Assembly: GCF_000719555.1 (NCBI RefSeq)
Contig: NZ_JOGX01000021.1
Location: 20,813 to 84,812, forward strand
Direction of reading: 5' to 3'
From: Streptomyces sp. NRRL F-5727
GTDB taxonomy: Bacteria; Actinomycetota; Actinomycetes; Streptomycetales; Streptomycetaceae
DNA: 64,000 nt
Shown piece after piece: positions 52,732 to 62,143 of this stretch. The notes beneath the pieces were generated by a model. It had not been told where the DNA came from. It ran no database searches and saw only the letters and a program-made list of their open reading frames with translations. The position numbers and the translations under genes were made by a program. Positions within the stretch are counted from its first letter, which is position 1. The number at the start of each line of letters is the position of its first letter.

Positions 52732-54386
52732 CAGAACTCCCCGGTGGTCCGGTCGGTGCGCAGCCGTTCCAGCAGCAGCAGGGAGACCGCGCACACCACC
52801 ATCAGAATCGTCGACAGGGCCATCGCCTGCCCGTAGTTGAGCTCGCCCGGCCGGCCGAGCAGCCGCGCCACCGCGACCGGCAGGGTCGGACTGTCGGGCC
52901 GGGCGATGAAGACGGTCGCGCCGAACTCGCCGAGCGACACCGCGAAGGCGAACCCGGCCGCGATCAGCAGCGCCCGCCGCACCAGCGGGAAGTCGACCTC
53001 GCGCCAGGCCCGCCACGGCGACGCGCCCAGCACCGCCGCCGCCTCCCGCAGCCGCTGGTCCACCGCCCGCAGCACCGGCAGCATGGTCCGGACGACGAAC
53101 GGCACGCCGACCAGCGCCTGCGCGAGCGGGACGAGGATCCAGCTGGCCCGCAGGTCGAACGGCGGCTCGTCGAGCGTGATGAGGAACCCGAAGCCGACGG
53201 TCACCGCCGACACCCCGAGCGGCAGCATCAGCAGCGCGTCGAAGCCCCGCACCAGCCGGCCGGCCCGCCGGGTGAGCGCCGCCGCCGCGAGCCCGCCGAT
53301 GACGACGGCGATCGCGGTGGCCGCGACGGCGTACTCCAGCGAGTTCCCCACCGCCTCCAGCGGCGGCACCAGGAACGTACCGGCCTCGTCGAGCGAGCCG
53401 AGCGCCCGGTAGTAGCGGAGCCCGTACCCCTCCGGGGTGGCGACGGACCGCTCCACGAGCACGCCCAGCGGCAGCAGGATCAGCACCGCCACCGAGGCCA
53501 GCACCCCGCCGAGCAGCGCCCACTGCCCGACGCCGCGCGGCCTGCGGGCGGTCAGTTCCGGGGAGACCAGCCGCAGCGCGGTCTCCCGCCGCCGCACCGT
53601 CCGCGCGTGCACGGCGAGGATCGCGCCCACCGCCACGAACTGCGTGAGCGTCAGCACGGCCGCCGTCCGCAGGTCGAGCAGCCGGGCCGTCTGCCGGTAG
53701 ATCTCCGCCTCCAGCGTCGTGTACGCGTCCCCGCCGAGGATCTGCACGACGCCGAAGGAGGTGAAGGTGAACAGGAAGACCATCAGCGCCGCCGCCGACA
53801 CCGCCGGCGCCAGCGCGGGCAGCGTCACCGTCCGCCACGCCGTCCACCGGGACGCGCCGAGCACCCGGGCCGCCTCCTCCTGGCGCGGATCGAGCTGCGC
53901 CCACAGCCCGCCGACGGTCCGGACGACGACCGCGTAGTTGAAGAAGACGTGCGCGAGGAGGATCGCCCACACGCTGGTGTCGAGCCGCAGCCCCCACAGC
54001 GCGTCGGTGAACCCGCCTCGCCCCACCAGCGCCAGGAACGCGGTGCCGACCAGCACCGTGGGCAGCACGAACGGCACGGTGACGACGGCCCGCAGGGCGT
54101 TCTTGCCGGGAAAGGCGAAGCGGGCGAAGACGTACGCCCCCGGCAGCGCCACGAGCAGCGTCAGCCCGGTGGAGGCGGCCGCCTGCCAGACGGTGAAGCC
54201 GAGCACGTCGAGGATGTCGGACCGGCCCAGCGTCGTCCCGACGGCGCCCAGGTCCCAGGCGCCGTCCGGCCGCAGCCCGCGCTCGACGATCGAGGCGACG
54301 GGCCAGGCGAAGAAGACCGCGAAGAACGCGACGGGCAGGGCCATCAGGGCCGGCCGCGCCGCGCTCCTCAGGCGGTCACGCCTCAC
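52731..54386 (-). CDS. thiP: Thiamine-type ABC transporter permease (double-length, ThiP-like)
   Basis: A 551-aa permease made of two fused transmembrane domains, about twelve helices. Two EAA loops are visible: EEAARVLGASRWTAWRTVTLPALAPA and REAAAVLGASPWRAWREVDFPLVRRA. Fused permeases of this kind are typical of ThiP/AfuB systems. GTG 54386 overlaps the binding-protein stop (GTGA), which supports this start over GTG 54416. It is part of a thiBPQ-like operon. Confidence 0.9.
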   Translation of the reverse strand: MRRDRLRSAARPALMALPVAFFAVFFAWPVASIVERGLRPDGAWDLGAVGTTLGRSDILDVLGFTVWQAAASTGLTLLVALPGAYVFARFAFPGKNALRAVVTVPFVLPTVLVGTAFLALVGRGGFTDALWGLRLDTSVWAILLAHVFFNYAVVVRTVGGLWAQLDPRQEEAARVLGASRWTAWRTVTLPALAPAVSAAALMVFLFTFTSFGVVQILGGDAYTTLEAEIYRQTARLLDLRTAAVLTLTQFVAVGAILAVHARTVRRRETALRLVSPELTARRPRGVGQWALLGGVLASVAVLILLPLGVLVERSVATPEGYGLRYYRALGSLDEAGTFLVPPLEAVGNSLEYAVAATAIAVVIGGLAAAALTRRAGRLVRGFDALLMLPLGVSAVTVGFGFLITLDEPPFDLRASWILVPLAQALVGVPFVVRTMLPVLRAVDQRLREAAAVLGASPWRAWREVDFPLVRRALLIAAGFAFAVSLGEFGATVFIARPDSPTLPVAVARLLGRPGELNYGQAMALSTILMVVCAVSLLLLERLRTDRTTGEF

Positions 54387-55468
54387 GTGAGGAGCGACGA
54401 CCACTGCTGGATCCACGCCTCGCGCTTCTCGGTGATCTTCTCCGGAGCCATCGTCTCCGGCTTCTCGATCACCACGCCGTGCTTCGTGAACAGCTCGGGC
54501 AGGGTGGCGTCCTTCGCCACCGGGTTCACGAACATCTGGAGCGGCATGTCGTCCTGGAACGTCTTCGAGATCAGGAAGTCGATCAGCGCCTTGCCGCCCT
54601 CGGGGTTCTTCGCCCCGTCCAGCAGGCCCGCGAACTCGATCTGCCGGAAGCAGGTGCCGGTGGACACCCCGGTGGGGGCCTCCTTCGGCTGCGGCTCCGC
54701 GTACAGCACCTCGACCGGCGGGCTGGAGGCGTAGGAGACGACCAGCGGGCGGTCGCCCTTGGCCTCCTTGCCGCCGGCCGAGCCGGAGAACTCCTGGTTG
54801 TAGGCGAGCTCCCAGCTGTCGACGGTCTTCACGCCGTTGGCCTTCAGCTTCGACCAGTAGTCCTGCCAGCCCTCGTCGCCGTACTTCGCGACCGTGCCGA
54901 GGAGGAAGCCGAGGCCCGGGGAGGACCGCTCGGGGTTCTCCACGACGAGCAGGTCCTTGTACTCCGGCTTGGCCAGGTCGTCGAAGGTCTGCGGCGGCGC
55001 CAGCTTCCTGTCCGCGAAGTACTTCTTGTCGTAGTTGACGCAGATGTCGCCGGTGTCGATCGGCGTGACCCGCTTGTCGAGCTTGAAGGTGTCCGGGATC
55101 CGGTCGGCGCCCTTCGCCTCGTACTCCACGAAGATGCCGTTGTCGACGGCGCGGGAGAGCAGGGTGTTGTCGACGCCGAAGAAGACGTCGCCCTGCGGGG
55201 AGCCCTTGGTGAGGATCTCCTTGTTGACGGCCTCGCCCGCGTCCCCGGCCTTCAGCACCTTCACGGTGAAGCCGGTCCGCTTCGTGAACTCGGCCAGCAC
55301 CTCCTTGGAGGCGTTGAAGGAGTCGTGGCTGACGAGGGTCACGGTCTTGGGCGCCGGCGTCCCGCTCTTGCCCGCGGCCCCGCGGACGTCCTCGGTGGAG
55401 CAGGCGGCGAGGCTCGTGACGCCGAGCGCCGCGGCCAGCGCGACGGCGGCTGCCTTCTTGGTGTGCAT
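54383..55468 (-). CDS. thiB: Thiamine-type ABC transporter substrate-binding lipoprotein
   Basis: A 361-aa secreted lipoprotein. Signal peptide: MHTKKAAAVALAAALGVTSL with lipobox LAAC (Cys 23). The mature part has TLVSHDSFNASKEVLAEFTKRTGF, GSPQGDVFFGVDNTLLSRA, and VNYDKKYFADRKLAPPQTFDDL, characteristic of TbpA/ThiB. Sequence SSPGLGFLLGTVAKYGDEGWQDYW also recurs in this family. The ATG at 55468 has GGAGGAAG 8 nt upstream, inside a hairpin next to a TPP riboswitch, so expression should fall when thiamine pyrophosphate is abundant. Confidence 0.93.
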   Translation of the reverse strand: MHTKKAAAVALAAALGVTSLAACSTEDVRGAAGKSGTPAPKTVTLVSHDSFNASKEVLAEFTKRTGFTVKVLKAGDAGEAVNKEILTKGSPQGDVFFGVDNTLLSRAVDNGIFVEYEAKGADRIPDTFKLDKRVTPIDTGDICVNYDKKYFADRKLAPPQTFDDLAKPEYKDLLVVENPERSSPGLGFLLGTVAKYGDEGWQDYWSKLKANGVKTVDSWELAYNQEFSGSAGGKEAKGDRPLVVSYASSPPVEVLYAEPQPKEAPTGVSTGTCFRQIEFAGLLDGAKNPEGGKALIDFLISKTFQDDMPLQMFVNPVAKDATLPELFTKHGVVIEKPETMAPEKITEKREAWIQQWSSLLT

Positions 55469-55475
55469 GGTGGTT

Positions 55476-55500
55476 CTTCCTCCTGGGTGGGACCAGGAAG
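55476..55500 (-). promoter_or_regulatory. Hairpin sequestering the thiB ribosome binding site
   Basis: On the minus strand CTTCC-TGG (from 55500 down) pairs with CCAGGAGGAAG (ending at 55476), burying the Shine-Dalgarno GGAGGAAG. The same CTTCCT could instead pair with AGGAAG (55569-55574) in the 3' part of the TPP aptamer, giving mutually exclusive folds. The switching model is inferred. Confidence 0.5.
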
Positions 55501-55507
55501 AGACGCG

Positions 55508-55544
55508 GCCCTGCCCGCGGCCGGGGACCGGACGCGGGCAGGGC
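55508..55544 (-). terminator. Strong GC hairpin between the TPP aptamer and thiB
   Basis: GCCCTGCCCGCG and CGCGGGCAGGGC form a 12-bp perfect stem with a 13-nt loop, about 20 nt after the aptamer. It lacks a T-run and could be a structural spacer or a factor-assisted terminator in the expression platform. Confidence 0.5.
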
Positions 55545-55562
55545 GCAACAGCTCGAGTTACG

Positions 55563-55655
55563 ACCGAACTTCCTACCCAGAATGACCTGGGCGAGGTTCA
55601 GAGGGTCTGCGGTCTACGGTTACCGCACTCTCAGCGCTGTGGCGCTCCCCTGTCG
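55563..55655 (-). ncRNA. TPP (THI-box) riboswitch
   Basis: Read on the minus strand from 55655: ACAGGGGAGC, then GCTGAGAG, then GACCCTCTGAACCT, then GGTCATTCTGGGTAGGAAG and GTTCGG. These are the conserved elements of the thiamine-pyrophosphate aptamer in order. It precedes the ABC binding-protein gene and ends 95 nt before its ATG. It establishes thiamine as the transporter's regulated substrate class. Confidence 0.95.
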
Positions 55656-55690
55656 GAATATGCAGATGTGTTCGAGCACAGGGTACAAGG

Positions 55691-56803
55691 TCAGCGCTCG
55701 GCGGCGGCCAGCTGTCCACAGGCGCCGTCGATCTCCTGGCCCCGGGTGTCGCGGACGGTCACCGGCACGCCGTGCCGGGCGATGGCCTCGACGAACGCCT
55801 TCTCGTCCTCCGGGCGGGACGCGGTCCACTTCGAGCCCGGCGTCGGGTTCAGCGGGATCAGGTTGACGTGCACCCGCTTGCCCTTGAGCAGCTTGCCCAG
55901 CAGGTCGCCCCGCCACGCCTGGTCGTTGATGTCCCGGATGAGGGCGTACTCGATGGAGATCCGGCGCCCGGACTTCTCGGCGTACTCCCAGGCCGCGTCC
56001 AGCACCTCCCGGACCTTCCAGCGGGTGTTCACCGGCACCAGGGTGTCCCGCAGCTCGTCGTCGGGCGCGTGCAGCGAGACCGCGAGCCGGCACTTGAAGC
56101 CCTCGTCGGCGAAGCGCAGCATGGCCGGCACCAGGCCGACCGTGGACACGGTGATGCCGCGCTGGGAGAGCCCCAGGCCGTCCGGCTCCGGGTCGGTCAG
56201 CCGGCGGATGGCGCCGACGACCCGCTTGTAGTTGGCGAGCGGCTCGCCCATGCCCATGAAGACGATGTTCGACAGCCGCGCCGGGCCGCCGGGCACCTCG
56301 CCGTCGCGCAGCGCGCGCATGCCGTCGACGATCTGGTGCACGATCTCGGCGGTCGACAGGTTCCGGTCGAGACCGGCCTGCCCGGTCGCGCAGAACGGGC
56401 AGTTCATGCCGCAGCCGGCCTGCGAGGAGATGCACATGGTCACCCGGTCCGGGTAGCGCATGAGCACCGACTCGACGAGGGTGCCGTCGTGCAGCCGCCA
56501 GAGCGTCTTGCGGGTGGTGTCGTCGTCGCACGAGATGTGCCGCACCACCGACATCAGGTCGGGCAGCAGCTCCCCGGCGAGCTTCTCCCGCGCGGCGGCC
56601 GGGATGTCGGTCCACGCGGCGGGGTCGTGCGCGTACCGCGAGAAGTAGTGCGTCGACAGCTGCTTGGCGCGGAAGGGCTTCTCGCCGATCGCGGCGACGG
56701 CCTCCTTCCGCTCGGCGGGCGTCAGGTCGGCGAGGTGCCGCGGCGGCTTCTTGGCTCCGCGCGGGGCGACGAAAGTGAGTTCTCCGGGCAGCGGACGAGC
56801 CAC
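55691..56803 (-). CDS. rlmN: 23S rRNA (adenine-C2)-methyltransferase RlmN
   Basis: A 370-aa radical SAM enzyme that methylates A2503 of 23S rRNA. The radical SAM cluster CGMNCPFC is visible, preceded by [12 protein letters not shown], with GMGEPLANY following and [17 protein letters not shown] in the middle. The methyl-carrying Cys near the C-terminus is in [14 protein letters not shown] 56803 follows GAGGAGAGAC. It lies downstream of cdsA and its terminator on the same strand. Confidence 0.95.
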   Translation of the reverse strand: MARPLPGELTFVAPRGAKKPPRHLADLTPAERKEAVAAIGEKPFRAKQLSTHYFSRYAHDPAAWTDIPAAAREKLAGELLPDLMSVVRHISCDDDTTRKTLWRLHDGTLVESVLMRYPDRVTMCISSQAGCGMNCPFCATGQAGLDRNLSTAEIVHQIVDGMRALRDGEVPGGPARLSNIVFMGMGEPLANYKRVVGAIRRLTDPEPDGLGLSQRGITVSTVGLVPAMLRFADEGFKCRLAVSLHAPDDELRDTLVPVNTRWKVREVLDAAWEYAEKSGRRISIEYALIRDINDQAWRGDLLGKLLKGKRVHVNLIPLNPTPGSKWTASRPEDEKAFVEAIARHGVPVTVRDTRGQEIDGACGQLAAAER

Positions 56804-56917
56804 GACGGCGTCTCTCCTCAAACAGGCACGAGGTCGGACGTCCCGCGACGGCGGGGAGCACGGCACTGCTGCCGGAGCGACCTCACTGGACCGTCCCCGC
56901 GGCGGCGAGGACGACGA

Positions 56918-56946
56918 AAGGGCCCGGGGCACCGCCCCGAGCCCTT
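56918..56946 (-). terminator. Intrinsic terminator downstream of cdsA
   Basis: On the minus strand AAGGGCTCGGGGC-GGT-GCCCCGGGCCCTT (one mismatch) is followed by TCGTCGT. It lies 20 nt beyond the cdsA stop. Confidence 0.7.
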
Positions 56947-56965
56947 CCAGAGTACCCGCTGTCCG

Positions 56966-58075
56966 TCAACCCGTTCCGACGAAGAGCGCGAGCAGCAGCC
57001 ACACCACCGGCGCCGTCGGCAGGAGCGAGTCCAGGCGGTCCATGATGCCGCCATGGCCGGGGAGCAGCGTCCCCATGTCCTTGATGCCGAGGTCCCGCTT
57101 GATCATCGACTCGCCGAGGTCGCCGAGCGTCGCGCTCGCCGCCACCGCCAGGCCGAGGATCAGGCCCTGCCACCAGGTGCCGTCGTCGATCAGGAACTGC
57201 ATGCACAGCGCGCCGGCCGCCATCGCGAAGGCCACCGCGCCGACCAGTCCCTCGCGGGTCTTGCCGGGGCTGATCCGCGGCGCCAGCTTGTGCTTCCCGA
57301 AGCGCCAGCCGACCGCGTACGCCCCGGTGTCGCTGACCACCGTGAGCAGCAGGAAGGTCAGCACCCGCCACGGCCCGTCGTCGGCGGTGAGCAGCAGCGC
57401 CACGAAGGTCGCCAGGAACGGCACGTAGAACGCGGCGAAGACGCCCGCCGTGACGTCCTTCAGATACCCCTCGGGGGGTTCCGTCATCCGCCAGACGAGC
57501 ACCGCGAGCGCCGTCAGTGCCATCGCGACCCAGGCGCCCTCGGGGCCCCGTACGTACCCGGCGACGACCATGGCCGCGCCGCCGACCGCGAGCGGCACCA
57601 GCGGCGCCTTGATGGCCTTGCGCTCCTGGAGCCGGGAGGTCAGCTCCCACAGGCCGACGACCACGGCGACCGCGACCACGCCGACGAACGCCGGCTTCCA
57701 GATGAACAGCGACGCGATGATCACGGCCCCGAGACCGACGCCGACCCCTATGGCCGCGCCCAGGTCCCGGCCCGCGCTCTTCTTCTGCCGCGGCGCGGGG
57801 GCCGCGGCGGGCGGAGGCGGCGGTACGGGGCTGGGCATGGGCTCCTGCGGGTGCTCGTGCGGGGTCTCGTCACGGAACAGGGGACCGCCCGTGTGAGCGG
57901 CCCCCCGTCCGTGTCCGTCCTGGAATCCGCCGGCGGGTACGTCGGGCACGATGGGCATGGGGCGAGTCTGCGCCGCCTGGTGCCGATCGTGGGCGGGACC
58001 CGCCGGGGCAGGCCCCTGGTCGGGTCCGCCGAGACCTGAACCGGCCGCCGGCGCCCCCCAGGATGAGTCGTTCAT
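56966..58075 (-). CDS. cdsA: Phosphatidate cytidylyltransferase
   Basis: A 369-aa membrane enzyme making CDP-diacylglycerol from phosphatidic acid and CTP. The C-terminal signature SMIKRDLGIKDMGTLLPGHGG followed by IMDRLDS matches the CDP-alcohol transferase CdsA pattern. About eight TM helices follow a Pro/Gly/His-rich cytoplasmic N-terminus of about 100 residues, longer than in E. coli and usual for Streptomyces. ATG 58075 overlaps the frr stop (ATGA), so cdsA is translated with frr. Confidence 0.93.
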   Translation of the reverse strand: MNDSSWGAPAAGSGLGGPDQGPAPAGPAHDRHQAAQTRPMPIVPDVPAGGFQDGHGRGAAHTGGPLFRDETPHEHPQEPMPSPVPPPPPAAAPAPRQKKSAGRDLGAAIGVGVGLGAVIIASLFIWKPAFVGVVAVAVVVGLWELTSRLQERKAIKAPLVPLAVGGAAMVVAGYVRGPEGAWVAMALTALAVLVWRMTEPPEGYLKDVTAGVFAAFYVPFLATFVALLLTADDGPWRVLTFLLLTVVSDTGAYAVGWRFGKHKLAPRISPGKTREGLVGAVAFAMAAGALCMQFLIDDGTWWQGLILGLAVAASATLGDLGESMIKRDLGIKDMGTLLPGHGGIMDRLDSLLPTAPVVWLLLALFVGTG

Positions 58076-58632
58076 CAGACCTCGAGGAGCTCGGCTTCCT
58101 TGTGCTTCAGCAGCTCGTCCACCTGCGCGACGTACTTCGCGGTGGTGTCGTCGAGCTCCTTCTCCGCACGGCGGCCCTCGTCCTCACCGACCTCGCCGTC
58201 CTTGACGAGCTTGTCGATGGTCTCCTTGGCCTTGCGGCGCACCGAGCGGATCGAGATCTTGGAGTCCTCGGCCTTGCCCTTGGCGACCTTGATGTAGTCG
58301 CGGCGGCGCTCCTCGGTGAGCTCGGGGAACGTCACCCGGATGATGTTGCCGTCGTTGCTCGGGTTGACGCCGAGGTCCGAGTCGCGGATGGCCTGCTCGA
58401 TGTTGCGCAGCGCGCTCTTGTCGAACGGGGTCACCACGGCCATGCGCGGCTCCGGCACCGAGAACGAGGCCAGCTGGTTGATGGGGGTGAGGGCGCCGTA
58501 GTAGTCGGCCACGATCTTGTTGAACATCGCCGGGTGCGCACGGCCGGTGCGGATCGCGGCGAAGTCCTCCTTGGCGACCACGACGGCCTTCTCCATCTTC
58601 TCCTCGGCCTCGAGGAGGGTCTCTTCGATCAC
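58075..58632 (-). CDS. frr: Ribosome recycling factor
   Basis: A 185-aa factor that splits post-termination ribosomes with EF-G. The start is [37 protein letters not shown], with the conserved [18 protein letters not shown], then [35 protein letters not shown]. The length matches the family. It lies between pyrH and cdsA, the common bacterial order, and overlaps cdsA by one codon base set (ATGA). Confidence 0.97.
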   Translation of the reverse strand: MIEETLLEAEEKMEKAVVVAKEDFAAIRTGRAHPAMFNKIVADYYGALTPINQLASFSVPEPRMAVVTPFDKSALRNIEQAIRDSDLGVNPSNDGNIIRVTFPELTEERRRDYIKVAKGKAEDSKISIRSVRRKAKETIDKLVKDGEVGEDEGRRAEKELDDTTAKYVAQVDELLKHKEAELLEV

Positions 58633-58678
58633 CAGTTGCTCCTGCGTGTCGTCGCGTTGTGTCGGTTGAGAGCGGGCT

Positions 58679-59446
58679 TCAGGCCCGGGTGCCCTGGTCG
58701 CTCACGAGTGTGCCGATCTTCTCACCCGTCACGGCGCGAGCGATATTGCCCTCGGCGAGCAGTTCGAAGACGAGGATCGGGAGCTTGTTGTCACGGCACA
58801 GGGTGATGGCGGTGGCATCGGCGACCTTGAGGTCGCGGGTGATGACCTCGCTGTACTCCAGGGCGTCGAACCTGACCGCGGCGGGGTTGGTCCTCGGGTC
58901 GGAGTCGTAGACGCCGTCCACGCCGTTCTTGCCCATGAGGAGCGCCTCGGCGTCGATCTCCAGGGCCCGCTGGGCGGCGGTCGTGTCGGTGGAGAAGTAC
59001 GGCATGCCCATGCCGGCGCCGAAGATGACCACGCGGCCCTTCTCCAGGTGGCGCACGGCGCGCAGCGGGATGTACGGCTCGGCGACCTGGCCCATGGTGA
59101 TGGCGGTCTGGACGCGCGAGTCGATGCCCTCCTTCTCCAGGAAGTCCTGGAGGGCGAGGCAGTTCATCACGGTGCCGAGCATGCCCATGTAGTCGGAGCG
59201 GGCCCGGTCCATGCCGCGCTGCTGGAGCTCGGCGCCGCGGAAGAAGTTGCCGCCGCCGATGACGATGGCGATCTGGGCGCCGTCGCGGACCACTGCCGCG
59301 ATCTCACGCGCGATGGCGTGCACGACGTCCGGGTCGACACCGAGACCGGTACCGCCGGAGAAGGCCTCCCCGGACAGCTTCAGCATGTAGCGGCCGAGCT
59401 TCTTGCCGCTCTTGTCGTTGTCGCCCTGTACGGCGCCCTGATTCAT
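58679..59446 (-). CDS. pyrH: UMP kinase
   Basis: A 255-aa enzyme that phosphorylates UMP to UDP. The kinase core is [13 protein letters not shown] (lysine K in LKLSGE), [29 protein letters not shown] and [37 protein letters not shown] is typical of PyrH. ATG 59446 follows GAGGAGATCTCC; an in-frame ATG at 59464 is 6 codons upstream. It lies between tsf and frr. Confidence 0.97.
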   Translation of the reverse strand: MNQGAVQGDNDKSGKKLGRYMLKLSGEAFSGGTGLGVDPDVVHAIAREIAAVVRDGAQIAIVIGGGNFFRGAELQQRGMDRARSDYMGMLGTVMNCLALQDFLEKEGIDSRVQTAITMGQVAEPYIPLRAVRHLEKGRVVIFGAGMGMPYFSTDTTAAQRALEIDAEALLMGKNGVDGVYDSDPRTNPAAVRFDALEYSEVITRDLKVADATAITLCRDNKLPILVFELLAEGNIARAVTGEKIGTLVSDQGTRA

Positions 59447-59473
59447 GGAGATCTCCTCGTGCACATACGAAGA

Positions 59474-59520
59474 AGGCCATTGCCCTGGGTCCTCGTGGGT
59501 TTCCCGTACGGCAATGGCCT
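59474..59520 (-). terminator. Terminator between tsf and pyrH
   Basis: AGGCCATTGCC and GGCAATGGCCT form an 11-bp perfect stem with a 25-nt loop. On the minus strand it is followed by TCTTCGT, and it lies 90 nt after tsf. It separates the rpsB-tsf unit from pyrH-frr-cdsA. Confidence 0.7.
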
Positions 59521-59611
59521 CCTCGTCACATCTGCGGTCGTCCCGCGCGGGGCGGAACGACTGTCTCAGACCCTACCCGGGTCCGGTGTCCGTCGCGTGG
59601 GCGCGAAGGAC

Positions 59612-60448
59612 TCAGATGCCGACCTTGATGCGGGTGAAGCGCTTCAGGGTGACACCGGCCTCGTCCAGGATCTGCTGGACGGACTTCTTGTTGTCCAGGG
59701 CGTACGGCTGGCCGAGCAGCGTGGCGTCCTTGAAGAAGCCGTTGACGCGACCCTCGACGATCTTGGCGATCGCGGCCTCGGGCTTGCCCTCGGCGCGGGT
59801 GGTCTCCTCGGCGATGCGACGCTCGGACTCGACGACCTCGGCCGGGACGTCCTCACGGGTGAGGTACTTCGGCGCGAAGGCGGCGATGTGCTGCGCGACA
59901 CCCTTGGCGACCTCGGCGTTCTCCTTGTCGAACTCGACGAGGACACCGATCTGCGGCGGGAGGTCGGGCATGGTGCGGTGCATGTACGCGGAGACGTAGC
60001 CGTCGGCGTACGCGGCGAAGCGGTCGAGGACGATCTTCTCGCCGAGGTTGGCGTTGGCCTCGTCCACGAAGGCCTGCACGGTCTTGCCGGCCTCGATCTC
60101 GGAGGCGAGCAGGGCCTCGATGTCGGCCGGCTTGGTGGCGGCGACGTGGGCGGCGAGGGCGTCGGCGACGGCGAGGAACTTGTCACCCTTGGCGACGAAG
60201 TCCGTCTCGCACTTCAGCTCGACGAGGACGCCGGAGGTGTTGTCGTCGGCGATGAGGGAGACCACGGCGCCGTTCTCGGCGGAGCGGCCCTCGCGCTTGG
60301 CGACACCCTTCTGGCCCTTGATGCGCAGGGCCTCTACGGCCTTGTCGACGTCGCCGTCGGCCTCTTCGAGGGCCTTCTTGCAGTCCATCATGCCGGCGCC
60401 GGTGAGCTCACGGAGCTTCTTGACGTCAGCGGCGGTGTAGTTCGCCAT
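59612..60448 (-). CDS. tsf: Translation elongation factor Ts
   Basis: A 278-aa guanine-nucleotide exchange factor for EF-Tu. The start [33 protein letters not shown] is the EF-Ts N-terminal consensus. [20 protein letters not shown] and the C-terminal [34 protein letters not shown] also match. The ATG at 60448 follows GAGAGAAACAG. It is downstream of rpsB with a hairpin between them. Confidence 0.97.
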   Translation of the reverse strand: MANYTAADVKKLRELTGAGMMDCKKALEEADGDVDKAVEALRIKGQKGVAKREGRSAENGAVVSLIADDNTSGVLVELKCETDFVAKGDKFLAVADALAAHVAATKPADIEALLASEIEAGKTVQAFVDEANANLGEKIVLDRFAAYADGYVSAYMHRTMPDLPPQIGVLVEFDKENAEVAKGVAQHIAAFAPKYLTREDVPAEVVESERRIAEETTRAEGKPEAAIAKIVEGRVNGFFKDATLLGQPYALDNKKSVQQILDEAGVTLKRFTRIKVGI

Positions 60449-60498
60449 GAGTCTGTTTCTCTCTCGAAGTCAGAAAGATCTACGAAGATCTACGGCGG

Positions 60499-60529
60499 GA
60501 CGGCGGGGGCTTCATGGGCCCCCGCCGTC
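60499..60529 (-). terminator. Attenuator-like hairpin between rpsB and tsf
   Basis: GACGGCGGGGGC and GCCCCCGCCGTC form a 12-bp perfect stem with a 7-nt loop, in the 112-bp gap between rpsB and tsf. It is on the transcript of both genes and may reduce read-through into tsf. Confidence 0.6.
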
Positions 60530-60560
60530 ACCTCCGTGGTGTTCCGGAGTGCGGAAGGGG

Positions 60561-61424
60561 TCAGGCCTGCTCGGCCGGAGCCTCGGCCTCGGCCTCGGGG
60601 GCCTTCTCGGCCTCGGCGGCCGGGGCCTCGGCGGCCTCGTCCTTCTTCTCGCCCTCGAGCAGGTCGCGCTCCCACTCGGCGAGCGGCTCGCCGGCGGCCT
60701 TCTCGCCCGGCTTCGAGTCGCCGGTCGCGGCGCCGGAGCGGGCGATGAGGCCCTCGGCGACGGCGTCGGCGATCACGCGGGTGAGCAGGGTGACGGAGCG
60801 GATCGCGTCGTCGTTGCCCGGGATCTTGTAGTCGACCTCGTCGGGGTCGCAGTTGGTGTCGAGGATCGCGACGACCGGGATGTTGAGCTTGCGAGCCTCG
60901 CCGACGGCGATGTGCTCCTTCTTGGTGTCGACGATCCAGACGGCGCTGGGCACCTTCTGCATCTCGCGGATACCACCGAGGGTCTTCTCCAGCTTGGCCT
61001 TCTCGCGCGAGAGGACCAGGAGCTCCTTCTTGGTGAGACCCGAGGCCGCGACGTCCTCGAAGTCGATCTGCTCGAGCTCCTTGAGGCGCTGCAGACGCTT
61101 GTAGACGGTCGAGAAGTTGGTGAGCATGCCACCGAGCCAACGCTGGTTGACGTACGGCATGCCGACACGCGTCGCCTGCTCGGCGATGGCCTCCTGGGCC
61201 TGCTTCTTCGTACCGACGAACATGACGGAGCCGCCGTGGGCAACGGTCTCCTTGACGAACTCGTAGGCGCGGTCGATGTACGACAGCGACTGGAGCAGGT
61301 CGATGATGTAGATGCCGTTGCGCTCGGTGAAGATGAAGCGCTTCATCTTCGGGTTCCAGCGACGGGTCTGGTGACCGAAGTGGACGCCGCTCTCCAGCAG
61401 CTCCCGCATCGTGACGACGGCCAT
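60561..61424 (-). CDS. rpsB: 30S ribosomal protein S2
   Basis: A 287-aa protein starting [32 protein letters not shown], the S2 consensus. Conserved stretches are [17 protein letters not shown] and [27 protein letters not shown]. The C-terminus is an Ala/Glu-rich acidic tail of about 50 residues, common in actinobacteria. ATG 61424 follows AAGGAG. It is preceded by a leader of about 138 nt containing a perfect hairpin. Confidence 0.97.
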   Translation of the reverse strand: MAVVTMRELLESGVHFGHQTRRWNPKMKRFIFTERNGIYIIDLLQSLSYIDRAYEFVKETVAHGGSVMFVGTKKQAQEAIAEQATRVGMPYVNQRWLGGMLTNFSTVYKRLQRLKELEQIDFEDVAASGLTKKELLVLSREKAKLEKTLGGIREMQKVPSAVWIVDTKKEHIAVGEARKLNIPVVAILDTNCDPDEVDYKIPGNDDAIRSVTLLTRVIADAVAEGLIARSGAATGDSKPGEKAAGEPLAEWERDLLEGEKKDEAAEAPAAEAEKAPEAEAEAPAEQA

Positions 61425-61541
61425 GGCCGTATCTCCTTGGATTTCTCGGTTGTGTTCCTGACGCCCCGGCGCGCCGTGCCACGAAGGACCGAAAGGCGCT
61501 GCCACCGCGCTCTGGGAGTCGAGTGGCGGGGCGTGCGAAGT

Positions 61542-61561
61542 CGACCCGGTGACCCGGGTCG
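61542..61561 (-). promoter_or_regulatory. rpsB leader hairpin near the probable transcription start
   Basis: CGACCCGG and CCGGGTCG form an 8-bp perfect stem with a TGAC loop. It lies just downstream of TACACT (61570-61575 on the minus strand), a plausible -10, so it would be at the very 5' end of the rpsB leader. S2 autoregulatory leaders are known in other bacteria; here the role is inferred. Confidence 0.45.
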
Positions 61562-61569
61562 CCATAGGA

Positions 61570-61575
61570 AGTGTA
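61570..61575 (-). promoter_or_regulatory. Candidate -10 hexamer of the rpsB promoter
   Basis: TACACT on the minus strand fits TAnnnT. It would give a TSS near 61563 and a leader of about 138 nt. The region 16-18 bp upstream is GC-rich and has no good -35. Confidence 0.4.
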
Positions 61576-61681
61576 CGGGACCCCGGGAGCGCCGGGTGAC
61601 GGCGTTGTCCACAGGCCGCCGCCCGTCCACAGAAATCGGCTCCGCCCGCCGGGTGCCGCGCTGCCCGGGGAGGCTCTCCCC

Positions 61682-62143
61682 ATGCAGCTCACGACCGTCT
61701 TCCTCGTCCTCGCCCTGCTCTGGCCGGTGGGCCCGCCGCCGCCGGAGATCCTGCGCGGCTGGCGGCCGCCGCCGGGGCCGTACGCCGCCGGTCACCGCGG
61801 TGTCGACCTCGCCGCGCCGCCGGGGGCGCCCGTCCGGGCACCGGCGGCGGGGACGGTCACCTTCGCCGGTCCGGTGGGCGGCCGCGGGGTGGTCACGCTC
61901 ACCCTGGAGGGGACGGGGACTCCCCCGCTGCGGACCACCTTCTCCCCGGTGACGCCACTGGCCGGCCGGGGCGCCCGGGTCCCCGCGGGGACCCCGATCG
62001 CCGAGGTCGCCCCCGGCGGGCACTGCCCCGTGTCCTGCCTGCACTGGGGGCTGCTACGGGGCCGGGTCTATCTGGACCCGCTCCTGCTGACGGTCCGGCC
62101 CCGGTCCCGCCTGCTGCCGCTGGTCAGGGACGCGGGCCGGTGA
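61682..62143 (+). CDS. M23-family peptidase-like protein with altered active site
   Basis: A 153-aa secreted or membrane-anchored protein. A hydrophobic start ([17 protein letters not shown]) is a signal peptide or anchor. The M23 zinc motif HxxxD is present as HRGVD (H38, D42). The second motif HxH is Cys-Leu-His at 119-121 in SCLHWGLL, so the third zinc ligand (His 121) remains but the catalytic His is Cys. This variant recurs in actinobacteria and implies a non-catalytic or altered role at the cell wall. ATG 61682 is directly after GGGAGGC. It converges with and overlaps the TetR gene by 20 bp. Confidence 0.8.
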   Translation: MQLTTVFLVLALLWPVGPPPPEILRGWRPPPGPYAAGHRGVDLAAPPGAPVRAPAAGTVTFAGPVGGRGVVTLTLEGTGTPPLRTTFSPVTPLAGRGARVPAGTPIAEVAPGGHCPVSCLHWGLLRGRVYLDPLLLTVRPRSRLLPLVRDAGR

